Both the position numbers and the translations under genes were made by a program. 36,205 nucleotides of DNA from Bacteroidia bacterium (lineage in GTDB: Bacteria; Bacteroidota; Bacteroidia; Flavobacteriales; Flavobacteriaceae). Shown here in pieces: positions 24,819-33,357 of this stretch. How positions within the stretch are numbered: the stretch's first letter is position 1; each line of letters begins with the position of its first letter. Where the stretch lies: assembly GCA_030429455.1 (NCBI GenBank), contig JAUIFC010000018.1:1-36205 (forward strand), written 5' to 3'. The notes under the pieces were generated by a model that was given only the letters and a program-made list of their open reading frames with translations, did no database searches and was not told the origin of the DNA.

Positions 24819-26648
24819 ATGCACATCAAAAAATCATCGATACTAAAAATGATGCTCGCTTTTCATTTCTTATGGACAGGCTTGTTGTTTGCACAAAATA
24901 ATGTCGCCCAAAACTCCAGAATTATTCAAAACATAGACAGCAGAGAAAAACAAACCCTTGATGGTCTGTGGCAAATTATTATAGACCCTTTAGAAAACGG
25001 CTACTACAATCATCAATACGGCCTGCGAACAAAAAAAGGATTTTTCAACAATAAAAAACCAAAAAAACCTTCAGACCTCATAGAATACGATTTTGACAGC
25101 GACTATCAGCTTAATGTCCCGGGCGACTGGAATACTCAAATGGAGAAACTTTACTATTACGAAGGTACCATTTGGTATAAAAGAAGTTTTGATTTCAAAA
25201 AACAATCCGGACAAAAAGAAATACTTTATTTTGAAGCGGTAAACTACCATGCAATCGTTTACTTGAATGGCCAGAAAATAGGCGAACATAAAGGTGGTTT
25301 TACGCCTTTTCAATTTGATGTCACAGAACAGCTTAAAGAAGGCGAAAACATCTTAATTGTAAAAGTAGATAACCAACGTAAAAAAGAAGGCATCCCAACC
25401 CTAAACATGGACTGGTGGAATTACGGTGGCATTACGCGTTCAGTTCATCTACTTAAAGTTCCGGAGCAGTATATTTCAGATTATAGCATTCAGGTCAATA
25501 AAGACAACCCCAAACTTATTGAAGGCTGGATAAAAGTTGAAAATCACAACGCAGATGAACAAGTTAACCTGGCTATTCCTGAGCTTAAAAAAGAACTGAA
25601 ACTCACAGCAAAAAACGGAATTGCAGAGTTTAGTTTCAAAGCCTCTCCAAAACTGTGGACGCCTGAAAACCCTAAACTGTACAATATTCAAATAAGTACT
25701 AAAACTGATAAAGTTGAAGATGAAATAGGTTTTAGAACCATAGAAACCAAAGGCCATAAAATCCTGCTCAACGGCGAAGAAATTTTTCTCAAAGGCGTTT
25801 GCATTCACGAAGAAGCACCTTACGGCTTAGGAAGAATAACTTCAAACGAACAAAACCAGATTCTACTGGGATGGGCTAAAGAATTAGGAAGTAATTTCGT
25901 GCGATTGGCCCATTACACCCACAATGAAGCCATGGTAAAAGAAGCCGAAAAGATGGGCATTTTGGTTTGGGCCGAAGTACCGGTTTATTGGTCTGTAGAT
26001 TTCGAAAATCCTGAAACACTACAAAACGCCACCACGCAACTCGAAGACATGATTGCCCGAGACAAAAACAGAGCTGGTGTTATCCTGTGGTCTGTAGCCA
26101 ATGAGACTAAAGAAATTGAAGCACGAAATGTTTTTCTCAAAACCCTAACAGAAAAAGCCAGAGCCGCAGATCCTACACGTTTAATCACAGCTGCTCTAAA
26201 TTCCTAAAAGAAAAAAGGCAAAGACCAACCCATAGGAATAGAAGATAAGTTAGGAGAATATGTAGATGTTATCGGCATAAACAATTATTGCGGTTGGTAC
26301 GGTAGTGACCCCAAACCTTGCAGGGATGTAAAATGGACAAACAGCTACAACAAACCCGTCATCATGAGTGAATTTGGTGGTGGTGCTTTACAAGGCATGC
26401 ACGGAGAGCCTAATGAAATTTGGACAGAAGAATACCAAGAGGCCATCTATGAAAATAACATATTAATGTTTGAAAATATCGAGTTTTTAAGCGGTACAGC
26501 GGCCTGGATTTTAAAAGATTTTCGCTCTCCAAGAAGAACCTTGAGGCGCATCCAGAATGACCATAATAGAAAAGGCATTATTTCTGAACATGGGAAAAAG
26601 AAACTGGCATTTTATACTTTACAAGAGTATTATCGCTCAAAAAAATGA
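24819..26648 (+). pseudogene. GH2 beta-glucuronidase-like gene with an in-frame stop at codon 463
   Basis: The frame from the ATG at 24819 codes for 609 residues apart from one TAA at 26205-26207, and after the stop it continues without shift to 26648. The signal peptide ends near LLFAQ. The N-terminal sugar-binding domain (LNVPGDWNTQ, TIWYKRSFDF), the central domain and the TIM barrel are typical of GH2 glucuronidases. The acid/base Glu429 (SVANE) is before the stop but the nucleophile Glu518 (MSEFGGGA) is after it. The truncated product should therefore be inactive, unless the stop is read through or is a sequencing error. Intact enzyme would remove beta-linked glucuronate. An operator-like 13-mer lies inside the gene at 25250-25262. 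Confidence 0.85.
25250..25262 (+). promoter_or_regulatory. Operator-like 13-mer inside the GH2 gene
   Basis: TGCAATCGTTTAC is identical to 21570-21582 in the second operator of the T9SS beta-helix promoter. It lies in coding sequence, so it could be an auxiliary LacI site or chance. Confidence 0.3.
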
Positions 26649-26825
26649 CATCTATAAATCAAAAAACAATGGAGTTATGTTTAAGTAGGAGTAATAAAGT
26701 TGCAAGATGCCCTGATTTTAGTTACATATGCTTTGTAATCTGAAATTGAAAGACTTAACTATGTAAATTATAAATAATATTGTGATTCTATTTTAAGATT
26801 ACAAATAAAAAATTAAACACAAACC

Positions 26826-27653
26826 ATGACAAAAACAATAGTTCTTACAGGCGCAGGTGGTGTACTTTGTAGCACCATGGCAGAAGCTCTAGCAAAGCAA
26901 GGCCATAACATTGCTGTTCTTGATTTACGAAAAGAAGCTGCTTACGCTGTCGCGCAAAAGATTAATGATAATGGTGGAAATGCAATTGGCGTAGAAGCAA
27001 ATGTCTTGGAAAAAGATTCTTTACTAAAAGCTAAAGCTGTAGTGACCAAAACCTTTGGTAAATGTGATATTTTAATCAATGGTGCCGGTGGTAATCATCC
27101 GTTGGGAACGACTAGTAAGCCGTTTTTTCAAATGGAAGATTTAGAAAACACCACAGAAGGTTTTAAGTCTTTCTTTGATTTAGACCCGAAAGGAATTGAA
27201 TTTACCTTCAACCTAAATTTTTTAGGAACCTTATTACCAACCCAGATATTTGCACAAGATATGGTAGGCAGAGAAGGTTGTAGCATACTCAACATTTCGT
27301 CTATGAATGCGTTTACTCCACTGACCAAAATACCGGCATACTCGGGTGCAAAAGCAGCTGTTTCTAATTTCACACAGTGGTTAGCAGTCCATTTTTCTAA
27401 AGTAGGCATTCGTGTTAATGCGTTGGCTCCGGGTTTTTTCTTAACCGACCAAAACAGAAGTTTGCTAACCAATGAAGATGGTAGCCTAACCCAACGCGGA
27501 CAGCAAATCATAGATCAAACGCCTATGGGACGCTATGGCGAACCGGAAGATTTAGTGGGCACTACCCTTTGGTTATGTGGTGAAGGTTCAAAGTTTGTAA
27601 CCGGTGTAGTCATTCCTATCGATGGTGGCTTTGCTGCTTATAGTGGGGTGTAA
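26826..27653 (+). CDS. SDR-type D-mannonate oxidoreductase (fructuronate reductase)
   Basis: The protein has 275 residues. The Rossmann motif is TGAGGVLCSTMAEALA, the NAG-type motif is LINGAGGNHP, and the catalytic Ser-Tyr-Lys appears as ISSMNAF and PAYSGAKAAV. The long insertion after the NAG motif (TTSKPFFQMEDLENTTEGF) and the neighbour uxuA point to the SDR version of the enzyme that reduces D-fructuronate to D-mannonate, the role that an unrelated UxuB fills in E. coli. The assignment to mannonate, not another sugar acid, relies on the family and neighbour. Followed 144 bp on by uxuA. Confidence 0.8.
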   Translation: MTKTIVLTGAGGVLCSTMAEALAKQGHNIAVLDLRKEAAYAVAQKINDNGGNAIGVEANVLEKDSLLKAKAVVTKTFGKCDILINGAGGNHPLGTTSKPFFQMEDLENTTEGFKSFFDLDPKGIEFTFNLNFLGTLLPTQIFAQDMVGREGCSILNISSMNAFTPLTKIPAYSGAKAAVSNFTQWLAVHFSKVGIRVNALAPGFFLTDQNRSLLTNEDGSLTQRGQQIIDQTPMGRYGEPEDLVGTTLWLCGEGSKFVTGVVIPIDGGFAAYSGV

Positions 27654-27797
27654 AAGCCCATCATAACCTACCCAAAGGGAAGGAGTTAAATAATATAATA
27701 GATATAAATGAATGATTTACTTTAAAACATATAACATGAAATATAATACAAAATTAAATACTATTAATAATGTTCTTCCCTCTGGGAAGGATTTAGG
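27654..27797. repeat. AT-rich spacer flanked by two CCC(A/T)nGGG stem-loops in opposite orientation
   Basis: CCTACCCAAAGGGAAGG lies near 27668-27684 and CTTCCC-TCT-GGGAAGG at 27775-27790. The right copy runs straight into TTTAGG and the uxuA ATG. Such short elements are scattered in many flavobacterial intergenic regions, a statement from memory. Confidence 0.5.
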
Positions 27798-28994
27798 ATG
27801 AGCCTTATGCAGTTAGAACAAACCTGGCGATGGTACGGGCCTAATGACCCGGTATCACTTTTAGACATTAAGCAGACAGGTGCCACGGGCATAGTTACTG
27901 CACTGCATCATATACCAAATGGTGAAGTATGGACGGTAGAAGAAATCAACAAACGTAAAGCAGAAATTGAAAGTGTAGGCCTGTGGTGGTCGGTTGTAGA
28001 AAGTGTTCCCGTTCATGAAAACATCAAAACCCGGACAGGAAATTTTCAAACCTATGTAGAAAACTACAAACAAACCTTAGTCAATTTAGGGAAATGTGGC
28101 ATAGATACAGTGTGCTACAATTTTATGCCGGTCTTAGACTGGACAAGAACTAACCTCGATTATGAGGTCGAAGACCAATCCACAGCCTTAAGGTTTGAAG
28201 CCGATGCCTTCGCGGCCTTTGAACTCTATTTACTCAAAAGACCAGGAGCAGAAGACAATTATACCGAAGCACAAAAAGCACGTGCTAAAAGCTACTTAGA
28301 CAACACAACCAAAGCTCAACAGCAAGAGCTCGTCAACAATATTATTGCAGGTTTACCTGGTGCCGAAGAAGGCTACACTTTAGAAGAATTTAATAACATT
28401 TTGGCGACTTACAATCAAATAGATGCCGATGCTCTAAAAAAGCACTTAATTCAATTTTTAGAAGCCATAGTTCCAACCGCAGAACAAGCCGGTGTTCGTC
28501 TTTGTATTCATCCGGACGACCCGCCTTACCCCATTTTAGGATTGCCACGTGTGGTGAGTACCGAAGAGGATATTTCAGACCTTTACGAGGCTGTGCCAAG
28601 TCCATACAATGGTCTTACATTTTGCACTGGTTCCTTTGGTGTAAGAGCAGATAACGATTTGCCGGGTATGGTAGAGCGACTTGGTCACCGCATTCACTTT
28701 ATTCATCTGCGAAGCACAAAGCGTGATGAAGAAGGTAACTTTCATGAAGCCAATCATTTAGATGGAGACGTAGATATGTATGCCGTTATGAAAGCTTTAA
28801 TTCTGGAACAAATACGAAGAAAAAAAGCCGACAGAAAAGACCTGAGAATGCCTTTTAGACCAGACCATGGCCATAAAATGCTGGACGATTTAAAAAAGAA
28901 AACAAACCCGGGCTATTCGGGCATAGGTCGCTTACGTGGTTTAGCCGAACTCCGCGGTTTAGAATTAGGAATAAGAAAATCAATACAATCATAA
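27798..28994 (+). CDS. uxuA: D-mannonate dehydratase
   Basis: The protein has 398 residues, the usual UxuA length. The N-terminus [19 protein letters not shown] and the segment [18 protein letters not shown] are hallmark UxuA sequences. Metal and catalytic regions [55 protein letters not shown] and [11 protein letters not shown] are all present. The enzyme turns D-mannonate into 2-keto-3-deoxygluconate in the cytoplasm. The ATG at 27798 and the one at 27807 (MQLEQTW) are both possible starts. AGG just before 27798 supports the first. KduI follows 10 bp after the stop. Confidence 0.95.
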   Translation: MSLMQLEQTWRWYGPNDPVSLLDIKQTGATGIVTALHHIPNGEVWTVEEINKRKAEIESVGLWWSVVESVPVHENIKTRTGNFQTYVENYKQTLVNLGKCGIDTVCYNFMPVLDWTRTNLDYEVEDQSTALRFEADAFAAFELYLLKRPGAEDNYTEAQKARAKSYLDNTTKAQQQELVNNIIAGLPGAEEGYTLEEFNNILATYNQIDADALKKHLIQFLEAIVPTAEQAGVRLCIHPDDPPYPILGLPRVVSTEEDISDLYEAVPSPYNGLTFCTGSFGVRADNDLPGMVERLGHRIHFIHLRSTKRDEEGNFHEANHLDGDVDMYAVMKALILEQIRRKKADRKDLRMPFRPDHGHKMLDDLKKKTNPGYSGIGRLRGLAELRGLELGIRKSIQS

Positions 28995-29004
28995 AAAAAA
29001 AAAC

Positions 29005-29847
29005 ATGTCAACCACTTTTGAAACCCGTTATGCCTCAAGCCCCAAAGCTGTAAAGCAGTACGATACACAACAATTAAGAGACGAGTTTTTAGTAGAAAAT
29101 TTATTTGAAGACAATCACATCAAATGGGTGTATGCCCACTACGACCGCTATATGGCCGGTGGAGCAATGCCCGTAAACAAAAGCCTAAAACTTGAAAGCA
29201 TAGACCCGCTAAAAGCTGACTATTTCTGCGAAAGAAGAGAAATAGGTATCATAAATGTTGGCGGAAACGGCACCGTATCTGTTGATGGGCAAGATTTTCA
29301 ACTGGGACATAAAGATGCTTTATACCTCGGTAAAGGTTGCAAAGACGTGCATTTTAAAAGTGAAAGTGCAGACCAGCCGGCAAAATTTTATATGAATTCT
29401 GCGCCTGCACATCGAAGTTTTCCTACCAAAAAAAAAATCCTGGCAGAAGCCAACAAAATAGAATTGGGTAGTTTAGAAACTGCTAATCATCGAACTGTTA
29501 ACCAAATGATTATTGGTGGAATTGTAGAAACATGTCAGTTACAGATGGGCATGACAGAACTTAGAACCGGTAGTGTATGGAATACCATGCCGGCACACGT
29601 ACACGACAGGCGTATGGAAATTTACTTTTACAACGACGTTCCTCAAGACCAGGCAGTCTGCCACTTTATGGGACAACCACAAGAAACAAGACACATCTGG
29701 ATGCACAACCATCAGGCCGTCATTTCGCCACCATGGTCTATTCATTCGGGTTCGGGTACTTCTAATTATACTTTCATATGGGGTATGGCTGGTGAAAATT
29801 TAGATTACAACGATATGGATGTCGCAAAAATCACAGAATTGAGATAA
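29005..29847 (+). CDS. kduI: 5-keto-4-deoxyuronate isomerase
   Basis: The protein has 280 residues, as for KduI. The N-terminal cupin contains INVGGNGTVSVDG and the C-terminal cupin holds the zinc ligands in PAHVHDRRMEIYFYNDV and SPPWSIHSGSG. It isomerises 5-keto-4-deoxyuronate, the product of GH88, to 2,5-diketo-3-deoxygluconate. The uxuA stop is 10 bp before and kduD starts 1 bp after the stop, so the three genes form one transcript. Confidence 0.95.
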   Translation: MSTTFETRYASSPKAVKQYDTQQLRDEFLVENLFEDNHIKWVYAHYDRYMAGGAMPVNKSLKLESIDPLKADYFCERREIGIINVGGNGTVSVDGQDFQLGHKDALYLGKGCKDVHFKSESADQPAKFYMNSAPAHRSFPTKKKILAEANKIELGSLETANHRTVNQMIIGGIVETCQLQMGMTELRTGSVWNTMPAHVHDRRMEIYFYNDVPQDQAVCHFMGQPQETRHIWMHNHQAVISPPWSIHSGSGTSNYTFIWGMAGENLDYNDMDVAKITELR

Positions 29848-29848
29848 A

Positions 29849-30643
29849 ATGAGTGTAGAGTTATTTAATTTAGAAGGCAAAGTAGCCCTGGTCACAGGTA
29901 GCACGCACGGTCTGGGTATGGCCATGGCAAAAGGTCTGGGCAAAGCCGGTGCTACTATTGTAGTGAATGGCAATTCTTCTCAGGAGAAAATAGACAAAGC
30001 CATAGAAACCTACAAAGCTGAAGGCATAAAAGCAGTGGGCTATAAATTTAATGTGGCTAACGAAGCTGAAGTACAACAAAATATTGCAAAAATTGAACCC
30101 GAAGTTGGACCTATTGATATCTTGGTGAATAACGCCGGCATTATCAAAAGAACACCTTTAGCAGAAATGGAAGTTGAAGATTTTAAACAAGTCATAGACA
30201 TCGACTTGGTCAGTCCGTTTATTGTGTCTAAGCATGTTGTAAAAGGCATGATAAAGCGCAAAGCAGGAAAAATCATCAATATTTGTTCAATGATGAGTGA
30301 ATTAGGTCGAAACACCGTAGGCGCCTACGCTTCTGCAAAAGGAGGTTTGGTGATGCTAACCAAAAACATGGCCACCGAATGGGCAAAGCACAACATACAG
30401 GTAAATGGCATTGGCCCCGGCTATTTTGCAACATCTCAAACGGCACCAATTCGTGTAGACGGGCATCCGTTTAACGAGTTTATTATCGGCAGAACACCTG
30501 CCGCAAAATGGGGAGACCCAGACGATTTGGCCGGCGCTGCCATATTTTTAACCGCTAAAGCCAGCGATTTTGTAAACGGACATATTTTGTACGTAGATGG
30601 AGGAATTTTAGCAACAATTGGAAAACCATCTAATGAAGATTAG
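29849..30643 (+). CDS. kduD: 2-keto-3-deoxygluconate 5-dehydrogenase (SDR)
   Basis: The protein has 264 residues. It carries the SDR cofactor motif TGSTHGLGMAMAKGLG, NNAGII and the catalytic Ser-Tyr-Lys as CSMMSELGRNTVGAYASAKGG. It reduces 2,5-diketo-3-deoxygluconate to KDG. Its position after kduI at a 1-bp gap settles the role, since gluconate 5-dehydrogenases look alike. Confidence 0.9.
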   Translation: MSVELFNLEGKVALVTGSTHGLGMAMAKGLGKAGATIVVNGNSSQEKIDKAIETYKAEGIKAVGYKFNVANEAEVQQNIAKIEPEVGPIDILVNNAGIIKRTPLAEMEVEDFKQVIDIDLVSPFIVSKHVVKGMIKRKAGKIINICSMMSELGRNTVGAYASAKGGLVMLTKNMATEWAKHNIQVNGIGPGYFATSQTAPIRVDGHPFNEFIIGRTPAAKWGDPDDLAGAAIFLTAKASDFVNGHILYVDGGILATIGKPSNED

Positions 30644-30649
30644 AGAGAA

Positions 30650-30683
30650 GCCCCTCTAAATCTCCCCTCAGGGGAGACTTTTA
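30650..30683 (+). terminator. Strong stem-loop after kduD (flavobacterial-type intergenic repeat)
   Basis: TCTCCCC-TCA-GGGGAGA at 30661-30677 is followed by CTTTTAAA. It can act as a terminator or attenuator and belongs to the GAAGCCCCTCTAAAT type of repeat found around it. Confidence 0.6.
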
Positions 30684-30748
30684 AAGGGTAAAGTACTTTA
30701 AGCTGATGAGGAATTAATTTAGAACATGAAAGTAGAACAAGTTAGGTT

Positions 30749-31915
30749 ATGAAAAAAATAGTGATTTTATTGTCAGTAGTATTGTTTTGGTCTTGTCAAA
30801 ACGAGAAACCTTCAATTTCAGTACAGGTGAAAAACTCTTTGGATATAGACCGGAGTTTTGAAACAGTTGAAATAAGTGCCACCGATTTAGCTGATTTAAA
30901 TTCTAATGCGTTTCATATTATAGATAAAGCTTTAGGTGATACGCTTGTGTCTCAAACCATTGATTATGATGCTGATGGACAATTTGATGTTTTACTGTTT
31001 CAGCCGGAAGTAAAAGCCAACGAAAATAAAGAGTACAAAATTCTTGCTTCCACACAAAACAATGCCGATACACTCTGTTATTCCAGATTTGTCCCGGAAC
31101 GCACCGACGACTATGCCTGGGAAAACAATCGCGTAGCTTTTAGGACATACGGCCCTAAAGCACAACAAATGGTAGAAGACAGCATAAAAGGAGGCACGCT
31201 CTCCAGTGGTATAGATGCCTGGCTAAAGCGTGTAGAGTATCCTGTTATTAATAAATGGTATGAAAAATACACCTCAGGAAAAGGCAGTTATCACGAAGAT
31301 ACCGGTGAAGGTTTAGATAATTTTCACGTCGGTACCAGTCGTGGTGTTGGAGGTATTGCCTTTAAAAATGATAGCACTTACGCCGTTTCAAAAAACTTTA
31401 AAACTTATAAAACCATAGCAAACGGACCTTTGCGAACGGTTTTTGAATTAGATTATGGGACTTATGAGATTGGTGGCAAAAATATTTCAGAAACTAAGAC
31501 GATTAGCTTAGATTTCGGCCAAAATTTATCTAAAATTTCAATTGATATCAAAGGCACTGATGCCATTTCAGCAGGTCTAACTCTGCATGATAATGCCGGT
31601 GAAACCACTACCAATAAGGCTGAAGGATGGATGAGCTACTGGGAACCTCATGACGGCTCAAAACTTGGGCAAGGTCTGGTTGTAGAAAATATTGGGCAAT
31701 TAATGGCTTTTGACAAATATATTTCTGAAGAAAAAGACCAAAGTAATCTTTTCGCTCAACTCAGATTAAATAATGAAACTGTGACCTATTATGCCGGTTT
31801 TGGCTGGAAAAAAAGTGAGCAATTTACCACTAAATCCGAATGGAACGACTACTTATCAACGTTTTCAAAATGTGTTCAAAATCCTTTAATCTTAAACGTA
31901 TCCAATGAAAATTAA
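30749..31915 (+). CDS. DUF4861-family lipoprotein
   Basis: The protein has 388 residues with a lipobox at Cys16 (FWSC). It resembles DUF4861 proteins of Bacteroidota, which are often found with alginate and pectin degradation genes, a statement from memory. Motifs that may form a binding or catalytic site are FVPERTDDYAWENNRVAFRTYGP and YHEDTGEGLDNFHVGTSRGVGG. No biochemical role can be inferred beyond uronate context. Its stop overlaps the start of the TRAP binding protein gene by 11 bp, so translation is probably coupled. Confidence 0.7.
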   Translation: MKKIVILLSVVLFWSCQNEKPSISVQVKNSLDIDRSFETVEISATDLADLNSNAFHIIDKALGDTLVSQTIDYDADGQFDVLLFQPEVKANENKEYKILASTQNNADTLCYSRFVPERTDDYAWENNRVAFRTYGPKAQQMVEDSIKGGTLSSGIDAWLKRVEYPVINKWYEKYTSGKGSYHEDTGEGLDNFHVGTSRGVGGIAFKNDSTYAVSKNFKTYKTIANGPLRTVFELDYGTYEIGGKNISETKTISLDFGQNLSKISIDIKGTDAISAGLTLHDNAGETTTNKAEGWMSYWEPHDGSKLGQGLVVENIGQLMAFDKYISEEKDQSNLFAQLRLNNETVTYYAGFGWKKSEQFTTKSEWNDYLSTFSKCVQNPLILNVSNEN

Positions 31916-32888
31916 GTTAGTACATATCTTAATTTCTAGCATTTTGTTATGCGGTCTTTGGGGGTGTGATTCTTCCAAACATTCCAAAATTCTCAGGTTG
32001 GGTCATTCGTTAGACACCCAACATCCTGTGCATTTGGCTATGGAAGTATTGGGTGAAAGTTTAGAGGAAAAATCAAATGGACAACTAAAACTGAACATAT
32101 ATCCCAGCTCTCAATTGGGTGGTGAACGCGAGTGCCTGGAGCTCCTTCAAATTGGCAGTTTAGACATTACAAAAGTGTCGGCTGCCGTGCTGGAAAACTT
32201 TATTCCGGAATATAAAGTGCTTAGCCTGCCTTACATTTTTAGAGACAAAACCCACATGTACAATGTCTTCGACAACGAAGTGGGTAAAAGTCTGTTGCTA
32301 AAAGGCGAAAAATTCAGGTTGCGAGGTCTTACCTTTTACGATGCCGGCAGTAGAAGTTTTTATATGAAAGACGGACCTGTAAATACTCCTTCTGATTTAG
32401 AAAACAAAAAAATTAGGGTGCAAAAAAGTAATATGGCCGTTACCATGATTAACGAATTTGGTGGCTCGCCTACCCCCATTTCCTGGGGAGAATTATACAC
32501 GGCCTTGCAACAAGGTGTTGTAGATGGCGCTGAAAACAATCCGCCAAGTTTTTATACCTCCAAACATTATGAAGTTTGTAAACATTATTCCATCAATGAG
32601 CATACTTCTGTACCGGATGTGTTATTGATTGGTATAGAAACCTGGAGCAGGCTTAATGCACAGGAAAAAGAATGGCTCATGGAAGCGGTTAAAGAAAGTT
32701 CAGAAGCACAACGAAAGCTTTGGGTAGCCTCGGAGAAAGAGTCTTTAGAAAAAGTAAAAGCAGAAGGAGTGAAAATCTATTATCCGGACAAATCATTATT
32801 TGAAGCTAAAACTAAATCTATGGAAGATATGTTTAATGATGATGAAAGCGTTAAAGCTCTTATAAATGACATAAAAAAGACGCCATGA
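31905..32888 (+). CDS. dctP: TRAP transporter substrate-binding protein, DctP family
   Basis: The protein has 327 residues and is a lipoprotein with Cys21 (LWGC). The mature start LRLGHSLDTQHPVHLAMEVL and the segments YPSSQLGGERECLELLQIGSLDI and GVVDGAENNPPSFYTSKHYEV are typical DctP. The conserved Arg of the carboxylate-binding site is in KIRVQKS. It captures organic acids in the periplasm, here probably uronates or unsaturated uronates by gene context. The ATG overlaps the DUF4861 end by 11 bp and the next gene by 4 bp. Confidence 0.92.
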   Translation: MKIKLVHILISSILLCGLWGCDSSKHSKILRLGHSLDTQHPVHLAMEVLGESLEEKSNGQLKLNIYPSSQLGGERECLELLQIGSLDITKVSAAVLENFIPEYKVLSLPYIFRDKTHMYNVFDNEVGKSLLLKGEKFRLRGLTFYDAGSRSFYMKDGPVNTPSDLENKKIRVQKSNMAVTMINEFGGSPTPISWGELYTALQQGVVDGAENNPPSFYTSKHYEVCKHYSINEHTSVPDVLLIGIETWSRLNAQEKEWLMEAVKESSEAQRKLWVASEKESLEKVKAEGVKIYYPDKSLFEAKTKSMEDMFNDDESVKALINDIKKTP

Positions 32889-33355
32889 GAAAATTTATAG
32901 ACAAATTTTTAGAACGTGTTGTGCTTGTTGTTTTAAGCATCATGCTTTTGAGTGTTATATGGCAGGTTTTTTCACGATACGTCCTGCAGGCACCAAGCAC
33001 ACTAACCGATGAGATCTCCAGCTATTCACTCATTTGGTTTGGTCTTCTAGGTGCAGCGTACGCCTCGGGTAAACATTTGCACCTGGCCATAGACTTACTT
33101 CCTGAACAACTGGTCGAGGAAAAATCTAAATTATTCTATGGCATTGTGTACCTTTCAGTCATTCTCTTTGCGTTTTTGGTTATGGTTGTAGGTGGCATAA
33201 GATTAGTGCAGTTAAGTTTTCAGTTTGAGCAGACTTCGGCTACTTTAGAAATTCCTTTAGGATTTATCTATATGGTAGTACCCTTATCGGGCATCATTAT
33301 TTGCTATTATAACTTAGACAGTTTCATTTCAACATTAAAAGCAAAACAACACTAA
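32885..33355 (+). CDS. dctQ: TRAP transporter small membrane subunit, DctQ family
   Basis: The protein has 156 residues and four hydrophobic segments. The motif FSRYVLQAPSTLTDEISSYSLIWFGLLGAA is characteristic for DctQ. It joins DctM to form the sodium-driven uptake unit. It overlaps dctP by 4 bp and is 2 bp from dctM. Confidence 0.92.
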   Translation: MRKFIDKFLERVVLVVLSIMLLSVIWQVFSRYVLQAPSTLTDEISSYSLIWFGLLGAAYASGKHLHLAIDLLPEQLVEEKSKLFYGIVYLSVILFAFLVMVVGGIRLVQLSFQFEQTSATLEIPLGFIYMVVPLSGIIICYYNLDSFISTLKAKQH

Positions 33356-33357
33356 TT

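Noticed and set aside
26649-26825. Possible promoter for the SDR mannonate dehydrogenase gene
   Set aside because: TTG and TATGCTTTG-like elements are present but the spacing (about 24 nt) is poor and no operator is seen, so no promoter is called.
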